From Algoriphagus marinus (lineage in GTDB: Bacteria; Bacteroidota; Bacteroidia; Cytophagales; Cyclobacteriaceae), in assembly GCF_001936475.1 (NCBI RefSeq), contig NZ_MSPQ01000018.1, positions 1 through 64,000 on the forward strand: a DNA stretch of 64,000 bases. Reading direction: 5' to 3'. The position numbers were made by a program, and so were the translations under genes. Positions 45,001 to 53,402 of the stretch are shown one piece after another. Every line of letters begins with the position of its first letter. Within the stretch, counting starts at the first letter, position 1. Below the pieces are notes generated by a model. It was given only the letters and a program-made list of their open reading frames with translations. It made no database searches and was not told where the DNA came from.

Positions 45001-47906
45001 TGAAAATTTGGTGTCAACAAAGAAAATTGTTGAAAAAGAACCTCTACCACTTGTGCGAGCTCATCAGTTTTGTGCATTGCCATACTGCTGGCTCTTACAC
45101 GTTCTAGCGCAGCTTCTATTTGCGCCTCCCTTGCTTGTGCTTCAGCATTTAACACATCATCATAACGGGTATAGGCGAGATCAACTGCCCTTGTAAAGCG
45201 CTTTAGAATATTCGCTTTGTTTTCTGGCAATGGTTTTTTACCTACAAATTCCAAAAAACCATGAGTCATGAAGGCTTGGAAATAGAAGACTTTTTTGACT
45301 TTTTTCCAAGATGAAATATATTCTGCCGGCGCTGATTTGAAATCAGTTTCTTCAAAAACTCGGTCCCACCAAGTCTTCAAAAGGTTTCCTGAAAATACTC
45401 CCGAACGATAAGGAACCCCTTTTTCGAAGTCATTGAATAAGTCAACCAGCACCGGATGATCAATAAATTGGAGCCTGGCATTAGAAGGTTGGGCTGATCC
45501 TAAGGCACCCTCACTCCAGTAAATCAAATCTTTAGAATCTTTATCAAAGGTGACCAAGCTACACTCCAGCAGGTCAAACCCCAAGGTCTTCAATTCCCGA
45601 AATATGACTTGGATAATTTCTACCAGCTCATCACTTTTTCGAATAGCCATGGCCCTCGCTCTCACTCTCTCCAATCCTAATTCTATCTCTGCTTCCCTTG
45701 CCTGTTCTTCAGCTTTTTTCAGGTCAAGAAAGCGGGTGTAGGCTTGGTCAAATACCTTCCCAAATCTTTTCAAAATGTCATTATCCGCATCGGAAAACGG
45801 AATGCCTTCATGGTTTATGATAAAAATGCTGGTATGCTCCGAAACTACACAGGACCGGGTGTATCCTCCTTTGGTCTCAAGCGTTTGTTTTTTATCCTCA
45901 GCACTAAGGTTTGACCAAGGCTCGCGTGTAAATAGAAAAGTGAAAAATTCGACTTTTTCATCTTCTGAAAATTCCTCCGTGAAGAAGCCCGGTCCTTTTT
46001 TTATCCTTTCCAGCAGGTTGGTGTAGAAGGGTTTTTCAAAACGCGGAATATGAACTTCATTGGAAGTATTTGCCGTTCCCCCGGCACCCCAACATTTGAT
46101 TTCAGAATCCAGCTCACTATTGATCACGATAAAAGAACCACCAAAAACGGAGAGATTCAGTTTGAGTAATTCTTCATGCACCGTATGAATGACAGATTGC
46201 AATTCATTGGTTTGGTACATGGCCAAACTCTTGGATCTTACTCTTTCTAAACCTGCTTCGATTCGTGCTTCTCTAGCTTGAGCTTCAGCTTTTTTGATAT
46301 CAAGAAATCGGATATAAGTCTGCCTAAATTCCTTTGCAAATCGCTCAAAAATTTTGAGCTCATCCTCGCGATAGTCCTCTAAATCCCATCTTACCAAAGA
46401 AACTGTGATTTCGCCCATAAAGGCGTCAACAATGGTTGAGCCAGGCGAGCTGTAAACCGAATTAACCAATTCTTTTGGCATTTCGGGGACATGCTTCCAG
46501 TAGTGATCAAGAAACTCATTCTTTTCCTTATCTGTGAAAGTTTTCACATGAATGGGCTGACCAGTTTTTTCATACTTTTCTACAGCTTTTGCTGTTTTAA
46601 GGAAGTAAGGAGATTGGAAGTAAGGAATATGTATTTTGAGGGCAAGTCCTCCTTCCAATGAAACGTAGCTCCATAGGTCCCAGTCCCTTTCTTTTGTAAT
46701 GGCTCCTTCAATAAAAGTTAAGTTGTCAAATTTTATATTTACAGCATTTAATTGCTCCCCAAATAGCTTTATGACACCCAATAGGTCAGACTGGGTATTC
46801 ATAGCCATAGTCTTTGCTCTGACCCTTTCCAAGGCTAGTTGAATTTCTGCCTCTCTAGTCTGAGCTTCAGCTTTTTGAATATCTCGAAAGCGTTGATAGG
46901 CCAAGGAAAACACCTGATGGAAGCGCTTGAATAAGGCAAGGGATTGTTCATCCAAAGATTGATAAAGCGTAAGTCCTAGCCCTCCTTCGCCGATCGAAAG
47001 AAAACAGTACCCTAATTCATGTACCTCATCTAAAAGTGGATCAGTCAGGTAATTTTCAATCTTGCGATGTTCTCGAAAATCTTTGAGCTCTTCATTCTTT
47101 AAGACGCCCATGAAATGATTATCCTTTGCTGCTAGCATTTGATCCACCATTTCCTTCTCTACAGGATTTTTGGGGTATTCGGTACGCTCTATCACATCCC
47201 GATCATAGCTTGGAAAATATTGATAGCAGAGGTAAATCTCCTCTTTGGATTCTATAATCGCAGTCTGAACATTACGAATTTGTTTGACACCCAAAATCGC
47301 TAACTGAGTTGCAATGATCCGGCATACCTGAAGCATGTCGTCTGGGCTTTTCATTCCCATGGCTACTGTTCTAATTCTTTCCAAAGCCGCTTCAATCTCC
47401 AGCTCCTTACTTTTATTCTCCAGTTCTATCGTTCGCCGTTTGATAGCATCCCGTAGCTCCAGATTTTCTTTATTGATTTTATCTATTGCTAAGGTCTCTC
47501 CTTCTTTTACACGCATATCGGGAAAAGAGCCGTGTTGCTGGGCGACTTTCCAGCCATTTTCAGATTCCTTGAGCCAAGTGGAAATCCTAATCTTGGAGTA
47601 AAAATTCCAATCAGAACCTGTCAAAACGTAAATATCACAGACCTCATTTATTAAAATATAGTGATCTCTTGGAAGCACTGTTATCTGACGATTTCTCATT
47701 TCAGCAATACCAACCACTTCGTCCATTTGGGACTTAAAAAATCTAATTCCATCTGCCTTGGAATGGGCAATCTCCGACTCCGAGGTGCCGATCATTTCAA
47801 AGTCCTCATCTAGGGTAGAGGCAAAGGTCTGAAGATCACCTTTTTGATAACTATCCCAAAAGATATCATAAACCCGCTTTGCTTCCCTTTCTTTTATTGG
47901 ATTCAT
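42018..47906 (-). CDS. Giant soluble sensor histidine kinase: SnoaL-like domain, eight GAF-like modules, K-type core
   Basis: The 1962-residue product starts with a SnoaL/NTF2-like domain (about 1-140: YDIFWDSYQKGDLQTFASTL, GWKVAQQHGS). A helix AIKRRTIELENKSKELEIEA leads into eight modules of about 180 residues with ALERVR helices. Module 8 resembles module 8 of the 1835-8827 kinase (LAETAAVLFHQL, FNLTFTRFSDLKVAEA), and the two proteins share the K-type core: His1715 in AHEIKNPLNFVNNF, NLCNNAFDAM, DNGGGIP and KKGTEGTGLGLSIT. The loop before G1 has a GGGAGACGGGAGAC-type micro-repeat (LKTENGRRETEDGNS). No membrane helix or signal peptide is present. It lies 3 bp after the propeller kinase and 1 bp before the next giant kinase. 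Confidence 0.9.
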   Translation of the reverse strand: MNPIKEREAKRVYDIFWDSYQKGDLQTFASTLDEDFEMIGTSESEIAHSKADGIRFFKSQMDEVVGIAEMRNRQITVLPRDHYILINEVCDIYVLTGSDWNFYSKIRISTWLKESENGWKVAQQHGSFPDMRVKEGETLAIDKINKENLELRDAIKRRTIELENKSKELEIEAALERIRTVAMGMKSPDDMLQVCRIIATQLAILGVKQIRNVQTAIIESKEEIYLCYQYFPSYDRDVIERTEYPKNPVEKEMVDQMLAAKDNHFMGVLKNEELKDFREHRKIENYLTDPLLDEVHELGYCFLSIGEGGLGLTLYQSLDEQSLALFKRFHQVFSLAYQRFRDIQKAEAQTREAEIQLALERVRAKTMAMNTQSDLLGVIKLFGEQLNAVNIKFDNLTFIEGAITKERDWDLWSYVSLEGGLALKIHIPYFQSPYFLKTAKAVEKYEKTGQPIHVKTFTDKEKNEFLDHYWKHVPEMPKELVNSVYSSPGSTIVDAFMGEITVSLVRWDLEDYREDELKIFERFAKEFRQTYIRFLDIKKAEAQAREARIEAGLERVRSKSLAMYQTNELQSVIHTVHEELLKLNLSVFGGSFIVINSELDSEIKCWGAGGTANTSNEVHIPRFEKPFYTNLLERIKKGPGFFTEEFSEDEKVEFFTFLFTREPWSNLSAEDKKQTLETKGGYTRSCVVSEHTSIFIINHEGIPFSDADNDILKRFGKVFDQAYTRFLDLKKAEEQAREAEIELGLERVRARAMAIRKSDELVEIIQVIFRELKTLGFDLLECSLVTFDKDSKDLIYWSEGALGSAQPSNARLQFIDHPVLVDLFNDFEKGVPYRSGVFSGNLLKTWWDRVFEETDFKSAPAEYISSWKKVKKVFYFQAFMTHGFLEFVGKKPLPENKANILKRFTRAVDLAYTRYDDVLNAEAQAREAQIEAALERVRASSMAMHKTDELAQVVEVLFQQFSLLTPNFHQVWINIFFLEEGYSDCWFSPVEGIFPKAYTARIPLGPFEESSIKSWRAGEEFSYLAWDGLDEVDAAMDGLTKLTGHPSFGQIQKKKRMKRLEIVDSNHQYGVLAMANDDDITKDDRTLLKRFSKVFEQTYTRFLDLQKAEAQAREAEIELALERIRARTMAMQKSEELTETSLLLFQQFKQLGDLADQISIGIIKLDEGVIDLSATYNEVKFEQSYKISIDEPFVLNKAMAAWKKNQKSILIVLEGKELMDYNNWRNQLTGLNFSRDEKTADRRLMYIAFFSKGMVSFSTYEERPKETLLLLERFAAVFDQTYTRFLDLQKAEVQAREAKIEAALERVRAAGMAMHQSEDLAEASTVLFEQLLELGVEARRVGFALPNDEKQEFTVWSTIRDDDGKARLLSAFLHYDQHPIYPKMIENWHEGQKTFGFELHGPDLQDYYKAWNKTFKTPGSLEKTIKENESEYYQFASFEQGLIYAFTAAPLSGEEHQLLSRFARAFELTYTRFLDLQKAEGQAREAQIEAALERVRSRTMAMQHSDELAETAAVLFHQLISLGVKHERINIGIVSEKEKLVEFWSTEQSGNIILNSFTGSISEPTVLHKLYQGWKQKRESLVIHLEGDELKQWITYCKNEIGIPFDERQLGEQRFQTAAFFSKGMLMLTTPDQPPAESSELLIRFSSVFNLTFTRFSDLKVAEANAVKAADDLVEIKNAREKAEQALSDLKSAQEQLVQQEKLASLGQLTAGIAHEIKNPLNFVNNFSDLSRELIEEVFEVFDQMEDSKTKEEVLEILQDVRNNLNKIHEHGSRADSIVTSMLQHSRASGNKQELKEFNPLVKEFVNLSFHGMRAGKNPINVEIIQELDPMIKEVNLIQEDFSRVILNLCNNAFDAMRDKFLKTENGRRETEDGNSYLPRLTVTTSLQKERVILSFADNGGGIPKEIQNKVFQPFFTTKKGTEGTGLGLSITHDIIKAHGGELKLETSLGEGSIFSISIPIR
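42290..42320. repeat. GTCTCCC micro-repeat in the HATPase loop coding region
   Basis: CTGTCTCCCGTCTCCCGTTT followed by TCTGTC encodes KTENGRRETEDG after the N-box. The 7-bp GTCTCCC unit is repeated; the tract is in frame at the same loop that carries other repeats in sister kinases. Confidence 0.6.
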
Positions 47907-47909
47907 ATA

Positions 47910-50900
47910 TTACTTGACTTCTATGGGTAAAAAGATGATCATTTCTGTGCCCTCTCCTTCAATGCTTTTTACTCTAAGATCACCACCGTGGGCTTTGATA
48001 ATATCATAGCTTAGTGATAAGCCAAGGCCAGTACCTGATCCGGTAGGTTTGGTGGTAAAGAAAGGCTGAAAGATTTTATCTTTAATCGCTTTGGGTATGC
48101 CGCCCCCGTTGTCTTTGATGCATATTTCCACCCCTCCGGCTACACCCGCCAGTTCGACTTGGCGCGTTTGGACGATTACTTTCGGTTGGTAGCTTTCATC
48201 TCCCGCTTCTTTACTTTCTGTTGATTTTTTGCCTACTGCATAAAAGGCATTATTGATCAGGTTCAAAATCACTCGGCCGATATCCTGAGCCACTACATTC
48301 GCCTGAGGAATATTGTAATCCAATTCCGAATCAAAGTCAGCAGAAAAACTCTTGTCTTTGGCCCGAAGTCCATGATAACTCAAGCGTAAAAACTCCTCTG
48401 CGAGGGCATTAATATTAGTAGGTTTTTTATCGTTGGCATTACTTCGACTATGCTCAAGCATTCCCTTTACGATGCGGTCTGCACGCTTTCCATGGTGTTT
48501 GATCTTGCTTAGGTTTTCCTTCAGGTCATTGGATATTTCGACCACCATTTTCATATTCCCTTTTTCGATCTCTTCCCTCATTTCATCAATGAGTTCTTCA
48601 CTGACTTCTGAAAAGTTATTTACGAAATTCAATGGATTCTGAATCTCATGTGCTATCCCGGCGGTGAGCTCACCAAGTGAGGCCATTTTTTCAGCATGGA
48701 CCAATTGCGATTGGGTATTTTTAAGGTCTTCGTATGCCTTTTCGATTTCCTTTGCATGTGCCAGCTCCTTATCTCGATTTTTATTCTTTTCTCTCGCGAG
48801 GACACGACCGGTTTGAAATTTCACAAGTCCATAAACCAACAATCCAAAGGCGATAAAATAAAGAAGGAAAGCCCACCAGGTCGCATACCAAGGAGGAAGA
48901 ATCACAAATTCGTAAGCGATTTCATCCGAAATGGTATTGAAGGTGTTTTTTGCCCGTACTCTAAAAGTATAGGTTCCATAAGGGAGATTGCTGAATTCAC
49001 GGTTGGTCTTTGTTTCCCATTCGCTCCATTCCTCATCCAGCCCCTCCAGAAAGGTTTGATATTGCATCCTGTTTTCTTTGACGAAAAATGGAGAGACATA
49101 ACTGAAGCTAATCTTATTGCCTTTGTACTGAAGCTCAGGGATATTTTCCCCAAAAAATTCCGGCATTACTAATTTATTTTCCCCTGAGACGACAGCATTA
49201 AAATACAAGGGAGTCGGATAATCAGTTTTATAATTGCTTTTTGGATTTACCCTCAAAAGTCCTTCATCAGTACCGAACCAAAAAATACCATTCGGCTCCG
49301 TATACCATGAACCTGCAAAACTAGCAGTAATCAAATTGTATGGATATTCCTGTAAGGTATAGCTGCTGTCAGGTTGAAGTATGGCTAGTCTTTTTTCTCC
49401 TCTAAAGTCAAGTGTCACGTTTCCGTATTGGTTTGCACCAAGCCCATAGGTATCTAAATTGATCTTAGCCACCTCATCCGAAAAACTAAATACCTCATCC
49501 CTAATGAAAGATTCGGAGGCATGATCGAAATAATAAAAGCCATCAATTCCGGATGTATAGACCTTCCCGCTTATATTGACCGTTTGACCTGAAAGACCTC
49601 GAACACCCTCTTTTTCACTGAACTCCATCACCTTGGAATTGGGGACATCCAAATTTCCTGAGGCTGTTTTTGGGATTTGAATTCGATATAAAGTACCCGC
49701 CTGTGTTCCTCCCCATATTTCCCCTAATTCATCTTCTACTAAAGAATAAACAGAGCGTTTTACATCTGAAATTGGTCCTATAGATTCATACTTATAATTT
49801 CCAAACCCAGTCTTTGCTCTCTTAAAAACTTGAATTCCATAGTTTCCACTGGCAAATAAATATCCTGGATGCTTTTGGGAAATAACGACTTTCAGCGTTT
49901 GAAATGATTCGGTTTCTGGGATTAGCGTGGCGAAATCCTTTTTAATCTCGTAGAGACCAACACCCGTGGCAATCACTTGATCCCCATCTTCAGCTATGTC
50001 AAAAACTTGGGTAATGGGTAAGTTTTTCACTGGCTTGATCACCCCATCAGTATGATCGATATACAGTACGGTTGTCGATCCTCCAATGTATAAATCATCC
50101 CCAAATGCATTGAGCGAAAGTAGATTTCCTACCTCATATTGATCCGAATCAAATCGCGTTACCGGCGAAAACAATTCGATTTTAGAAAGGCCTGCATTTG
50201 TTCCTACCCAAAGATTTTGGGTATTATCCAAATGAAAGGAATAGACGCTTTGATCAGTGATGGAATTTTTTGTTGTAAACTGAGAAAGCACTTTTCCCTC
50301 CTGATCAATAATAAAAAAACCATGACCTAAAACACTTAAAGCATAGGTATCATTGGGTAAAGCCAATGCTTTGTATAGACTCCTGGTTTGAAGAAGATAG
50401 TCGATCTCAGTTTTAAAAGGTTTAAAATTTTCTCCATCAAAATGATATAGCCCACCAGCAAAAGCTCCCACTAAAAACTCTCCTGGTTGCTTGTAGGGTA
50501 AAAGCACCTGGACCCGTTCTTCACCTAAAAACTCACTTCCAGGAATCAGCTCCAGCGTCTTATTATTTTCTATAAATAGTCCAAGATTCATTTGATGGGC
50601 ATAGTACTTGCCCTCAAAAACAAACCCATACATGAATTCTGTATCAGGTTTCCAGATTCGAATACTGCTTCCGGTGTTTTCGGCCTGAGGAGTATAGATA
50701 AAAATAGCCTCTCTTGACTGAAAATAAATATCTCCTCCGACTTCTCTTATGGTCCAGATATCATTGAATACAAATTCTTCTGGCAAGCCTACTTTGACCG
50801 ATTTAAGAATAGTATTTCCCAATGAATCATTGGTCACATATCCGAAATCTCCTAAAGAACCATAATAATACGTTCCAGTAGATGAGAGATAAGTAGCCCG

Positions 50901-51179
50901 GACATTGGTATTAAAATCCTGTATGGGTGAGGTAAGCAATTCCCAGCTTACACCATCAAATTTTTGCAAGCCACTACTTGTTCCAGTGTAGATAAATCCA
51001 AATTTATCCTGACCTACATCCCAAACCTGCTGCCCAGTTGCACTTAGATCTCCTACTATATAATTAGTAAAGCTAGGAACGCCTTTGGAGGCATTGATCT
51101 GCGCGAAAGAATTAATGCTGAATAAGCTCAGTATTAGAATACTAGAAGCGGTGTAGAATTTGAAAAAGTATTTAATCAT
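47910..51179 (-). CDS. Two-component-regulator propeller histidine kinase, first gene of the kinase cluster
   Basis: The 1089-residue product has a signal peptide ending INSFAQ. A beta-propeller region (about 30-680) carries weaker blades such as IYTGTSSGLQKFDG, LWVGTNAGLSKIE, IWGGTQAGTLYRI and FWFGTDEGLLRVN. A Y_Y_Y domain follows (about 690-775; FLEGLDEEWSEWE, LPYGTYTFRVRA), then a membrane helix after PPWYATWWAFLLYF, a coiled coil, His844 in IAHEIQNPLNFVNNF and a HATPase with DNGGGIP and KPTGSGTGLGLSLS. The propeller should be periplasmic. It is not a recent copy of the three other propeller kinases, whose N-termini are unrelated. The 570 bp upstream hold no gene, so the operon promoter is probably there, but I see no convincing TAnnTTTG element. 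Confidence 0.92.
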   Translation of the reverse strand: MIKYFFKFYTASSILILSLFSINSFAQINASKGVPSFTNYIVGDLSATGQQVWDVGQDKFGFIYTGTSSGLQKFDGVSWELLTSPIQDFNTNVRATYLSSTGTYYYGSLGDFGYVTNDSLGNTILKSVKVGLPEEFVFNDIWTIREVGGDIYFQSREAIFIYTPQAENTGSSIRIWKPDTEFMYGFVFEGKYYAHQMNLGLFIENNKTLELIPGSEFLGEERVQVLLPYKQPGEFLVGAFAGGLYHFDGENFKPFKTEIDYLLQTRSLYKALALPNDTYALSVLGHGFFIIDQEGKVLSQFTTKNSITDQSVYSFHLDNTQNLWVGTNAGLSKIELFSPVTRFDSDQYEVGNLLSLNAFGDDLYIGGSTTVLYIDHTDGVIKPVKNLPITQVFDIAEDGDQVIATGVGLYEIKKDFATLIPETESFQTLKVVISQKHPGYLFASGNYGIQVFKRAKTGFGNYKYESIGPISDVKRSVYSLVEDELGEIWGGTQAGTLYRIQIPKTASGNLDVPNSKVMEFSEKEGVRGLSGQTVNISGKVYTSGIDGFYYFDHASESFIRDEVFSFSDEVAKINLDTYGLGANQYGNVTLDFRGEKRLAILQPDSSYTLQEYPYNLITASFAGSWYTEPNGIFWFGTDEGLLRVNPKSNYKTDYPTPLYFNAVVSGENKLVMPEFFGENIPELQYKGNKISFSYVSPFFVKENRMQYQTFLEGLDEEWSEWETKTNREFSNLPYGTYTFRVRAKNTFNTISDEIAYEFVILPPWYATWWAFLLYFIAFGLLVYGLVKFQTGRVLAREKNKNRDKELAHAKEIEKAYEDLKNTQSQLVHAEKMASLGELTAGIAHEIQNPLNFVNNFSEVSEELIDEMREEIEKGNMKMVVEISNDLKENLSKIKHHGKRADRIVKGMLEHSRSNANDKKPTNINALAEEFLRLSYHGLRAKDKSFSADFDSELDYNIPQANVVAQDIGRVILNLINNAFYAVGKKSTESKEAGDESYQPKVIVQTRQVELAGVAGGVEICIKDNGGGIPKAIKDKIFQPFFTTKPTGSGTGLGLSLSYDIIKAHGGDLRVKSIEGEGTEMIIFLPIEVK

Positions 51180-51754
51180 CGTATCATCAGTTTAAATTTG
51201 AATCTATTTTTTACGAGCATTGGATCGATTCCTTGGTCCATTTAGGTAGGGTAGAATCCGAAGAAAATTAAAATGGGGCAAAAAGCAGGGTTACCATTCA
51301 AAAAGCTATTCAATGTGGTTTTGAGCCATTGGGAAAATGCTACTTTACGGTTTTCGGTAATTTTCATTTCAGCATTCTAAATCGTCATGATAGCAGGAGC
51401 CCTTTTTCAACTCCATCGATCAATCACGTTTGGTAATCATTTTTAAAAAAACTTTGATCTCAACATCCTAAATATGGTAAGCGATGTTGACTCTCAAAGG
51501 CGCAGCCTGACAAGATTGAATGATTCAAATCCTAGAAAATCCCTGAATTATAACCAGTAAAAGTTCAGTTCGGCATTGACAAAATACAAATTCTTGGATA
51601 CAAACCCACCAGAAATTCGCTCATAATTTCAAATAATTTGCTCCAACGGGTGAAGTGTCTAATCTTGAAAAAATCTAATTTCTGAAAATGTAAAACGGTG
51701 GTTTCGTGAAGTATCAAAAGTTTTTGACTTGAAGGGAAAGTAAAATCCCAATCT
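51180..51754. other. Intergenic region between the kinase cluster and the DUF6090 array
   Basis: No gene, RNA or strong hairpin is evident in about 575 bp. A 71-codon open frame within it is antisense-like noise and an extension of decaying sequence downstream of the DUF6090 head remnant. The region should hold the promoter of the 47910-51179 kinase and the 3' end of the DUF6090 transcript. Confidence 0.5.
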
Positions 51755-51850
51755 GCCCAAAATAATTTCCTCGATGGCATAGCCTAAGAACTCGCTCACT
51801 CAATTTTGAGAGACAAGTTTTCAGCGGATTTTTGTGAAAAAGGAGATCAT
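51755..51850 (-). pseudogene. Decayed DUF6090 head, cut after about 32 codons
   Basis: The minus strand reads MISFFTKIR, stop, KLVSQN, stop, VSEFLGYAIEEIILG, an obvious decayed copy of the constant DUF6090 N-terminus (MISFFRKIRQKLLSQNRVTR then YLxYAIGEI). Homology ends at the same residue as in the two other truncated copies at 54774-54962 and 55206-55352. It starts 1 bp after the stop of the preceding DUF6090 gene. Confidence 0.8.
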
Positions 51851-51851
51851 G

Positions 51852-52604
51852 TTATTCGGCTAATTTTTCATCAATAAATTGAAGAATCTGAATGGAGTTA
51901 TCCCTGTACTCCCGTAAAATTCTAAGTCCGAACTTAGAGAAAATCAAATAGTGTGCACTGGCCCTGCGGTGTTTTTCGCTTTCAAAAATGTACTGAATGA
52001 ATTCCTTGTTATAGGTTTTTCTTCCAAAATCCGCGTAGCTGATAAACCAGTCGTATTGCTGATATCCGGCTAAAGTACTTTTGGAAAGGTCTATAAGTAG
52101 GTTTTGTGATTCATCAACCACAGGAAGGTATTCTGAATAAAATTGGATGATGGTATTGTTAAGCGAATCTTGCTCAAAGTTTTGGGCAGTATTGACAGCT
52201 TTTAATAACTGGTAACCTTTATCCAAATATTGAAAAGGCTCAAGATTCGTAATGTCGCTTACGCACTTTACACAATCTTGATAATTGGCTTCGCTAAGGG
52301 TATCGTAATAGGAAACCGGGATTGTGCGTTCAATAATTTCAGTAATCCGGGCATTTTTAGCTTCTAAATCTTCGATGGAAACCCGCAAATTGAGCGTATC
52401 ATTCTGAAGATCCTGCCGGATTTGAGTATATACTTTACGGAGGTAGGCTTTCTCTTTCCGATTTTCATTCCAGTCATTGATTTGGAGCGCAATAAGTATC
52501 CCTATTGTCACCAAAAAAATCTCACCAATGGCATAAGCCAGGTATTGCGTGACCCTGTTTTGCTGCATGAGTTTTTGACGGATTTTGCGGAAAAAACTAA
52601 TCAT
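51852..52604 (-). CDS. DUF6090 family membrane-anchored protein (last intact gene of the array)
   Basis: This 250-residue protein has the constant basic head MISFFRKIRQKLMQQNRVTQ, one membrane helix at about 30-47 (EIFLVTIGILIALQI), NDWNENRKEK, then a mostly helical body. The basic N-terminus suggests the head is cytoplasmic and the body periplasmic. The body is among the more divergent: the central SG motif of the family is replaced by KAVNTAQNFEQDSL. Two cysteines (YQDCVKCV) near residue 115 are unusual for the array and could bind metal or form a disulfide. It overlaps the upstream gene by 8 bp. Function unknown. Confidence 0.88.
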   Translation of the reverse strand: MISFFRKIRQKLMQQNRVTQYLAYAIGEIFLVTIGILIALQINDWNENRKEKAYLRKVYTQIRQDLQNDTLNLRVSIEDLEAKNARITEIIERTIPVSYYDTLSEANYQDCVKCVSDITNLEPFQYLDKGYQLLKAVNTAQNFEQDSLNNTIIQFYSEYLPVVDESQNLLIDLSKSTLAGYQQYDWFISYADFGRKTYNKEFIQYIFESEKHRRASAHYLIFSKFGLRILREYRDNSIQILQFIDEKLAE

Positions 52605-53400
52605 TGAGGTGCTGGTTTATTTCTTCTTTAAGGGACTTCAATTGCAAGGTCCTTGCTTCCAACTGACCCATAATATTAAATGTCCGACCCAAGTCGCCGA
52701 TTACGTAGGATTCAAATTTTGTGTTTTGCAAAAAGGCATTGATTTCCTTTTCGGGGTCAATTCCTCTTTGATCCTGAATAGATTCCAAGAGGGAATAGAA
52801 ATCTGAATTTCCCTCACTAATCAAAACCTGCTCTGCGGATTCTTTCTCCAAAAAGTTATTAGGAACTCCAGCCATCAAGGGTTCAAAGTTAGTTTCTATA
52901 GTCCGCAAAATGGAGGTGATCACACCCTCAAACTCTTTAAAGTTGGAGTAATATTCAACAAGTTTCTTGAGGAGTAGCTTGTTGGAAAAATTATCGAAGG
53001 CTCCTGCGCTTTTAGCCGCTTCAAAACTAGCATCAAAGCTTATGGCTGATTCATTGTAATATAAAGGTTCGGTATGTTTCCCAAATTCTTCTGCGGAAAT
53101 TGGCTGTGCCGGATTTCTGATTTGGGTCAGAAGCCAAGTGAGATTTTCAATTCGATTTTGGTAAAATTTGGTAAAGGATTCCATTTTCTGCTGATCGTTT
53201 TCCAAATCGACCAAAATGGATTGATAGAAAGAGGTTTCTCTTTGAGCATTCGCTCGCTCTTCCTTCCAGGTATTGACTTGAAGGGCTATTAAGATCCCAA
53301 TGGTGACCAATATGATTTCTCCAGCTGCGTATTTTATATACTTGCCTGTTTTGCCTTCCTGCAATAGGGAATTTCGGATAGATCTGAAAAATTTAAGCAT
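52597..53400 (-). CDS. DUF6090 family membrane-anchored protein with a divergent head
   Basis: At 267 residues it is the longest intact member. Its head (MLKFFRSIRNSLLQEGKTGK, YIKYAAGEIILVTIGILIALQV) departs from the constant version, so it may be an older lineage or outside the homogenising exchange. The body is helical with a weak central motif (AKSAGAFDNFSNKLLLKKLVEYYS) aligned to the family's SSGxxxxIxNxxLR site. It overlaps the next gene by 8 bp and starts 2 bp after the previous one. Function unknown. Confidence 0.88.
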   Translation of the reverse strand: MLKFFRSIRNSLLQEGKTGKYIKYAAGEIILVTIGILIALQVNTWKEERANAQRETSFYQSILVDLENDQQKMESFTKFYQNRIENLTWLLTQIRNPAQPISAEEFGKHTEPLYYNESAISFDASFEAAKSAGAFDNFSNKLLLKKLVEYYSNFKEFEGVITSILRTIETNFEPLMAGVPNNFLEKESAEQVLISEGNSDFYSLLESIQDQRGIDPEKEINAFLQNTKFESYVIGDLGRTFNIMGQLEARTLQLKSLKEEINQHLND

Positions 53401-53402
53401 GT

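Noticed and set aside
51180..51400. Bacteroidota-type promoter for the kinase cluster
   Set aside because: I found no TAnnTTTG with a properly spaced TTTG upstream of 51179 on the minus strand; a promoter is expected here but not identified.
51565..51780. 71-codon minus-strand frame in the intergenic region
   Set aside because: Its start lies inside a decayed DUF6090 head in another frame, and the protein has no recognisable feature.
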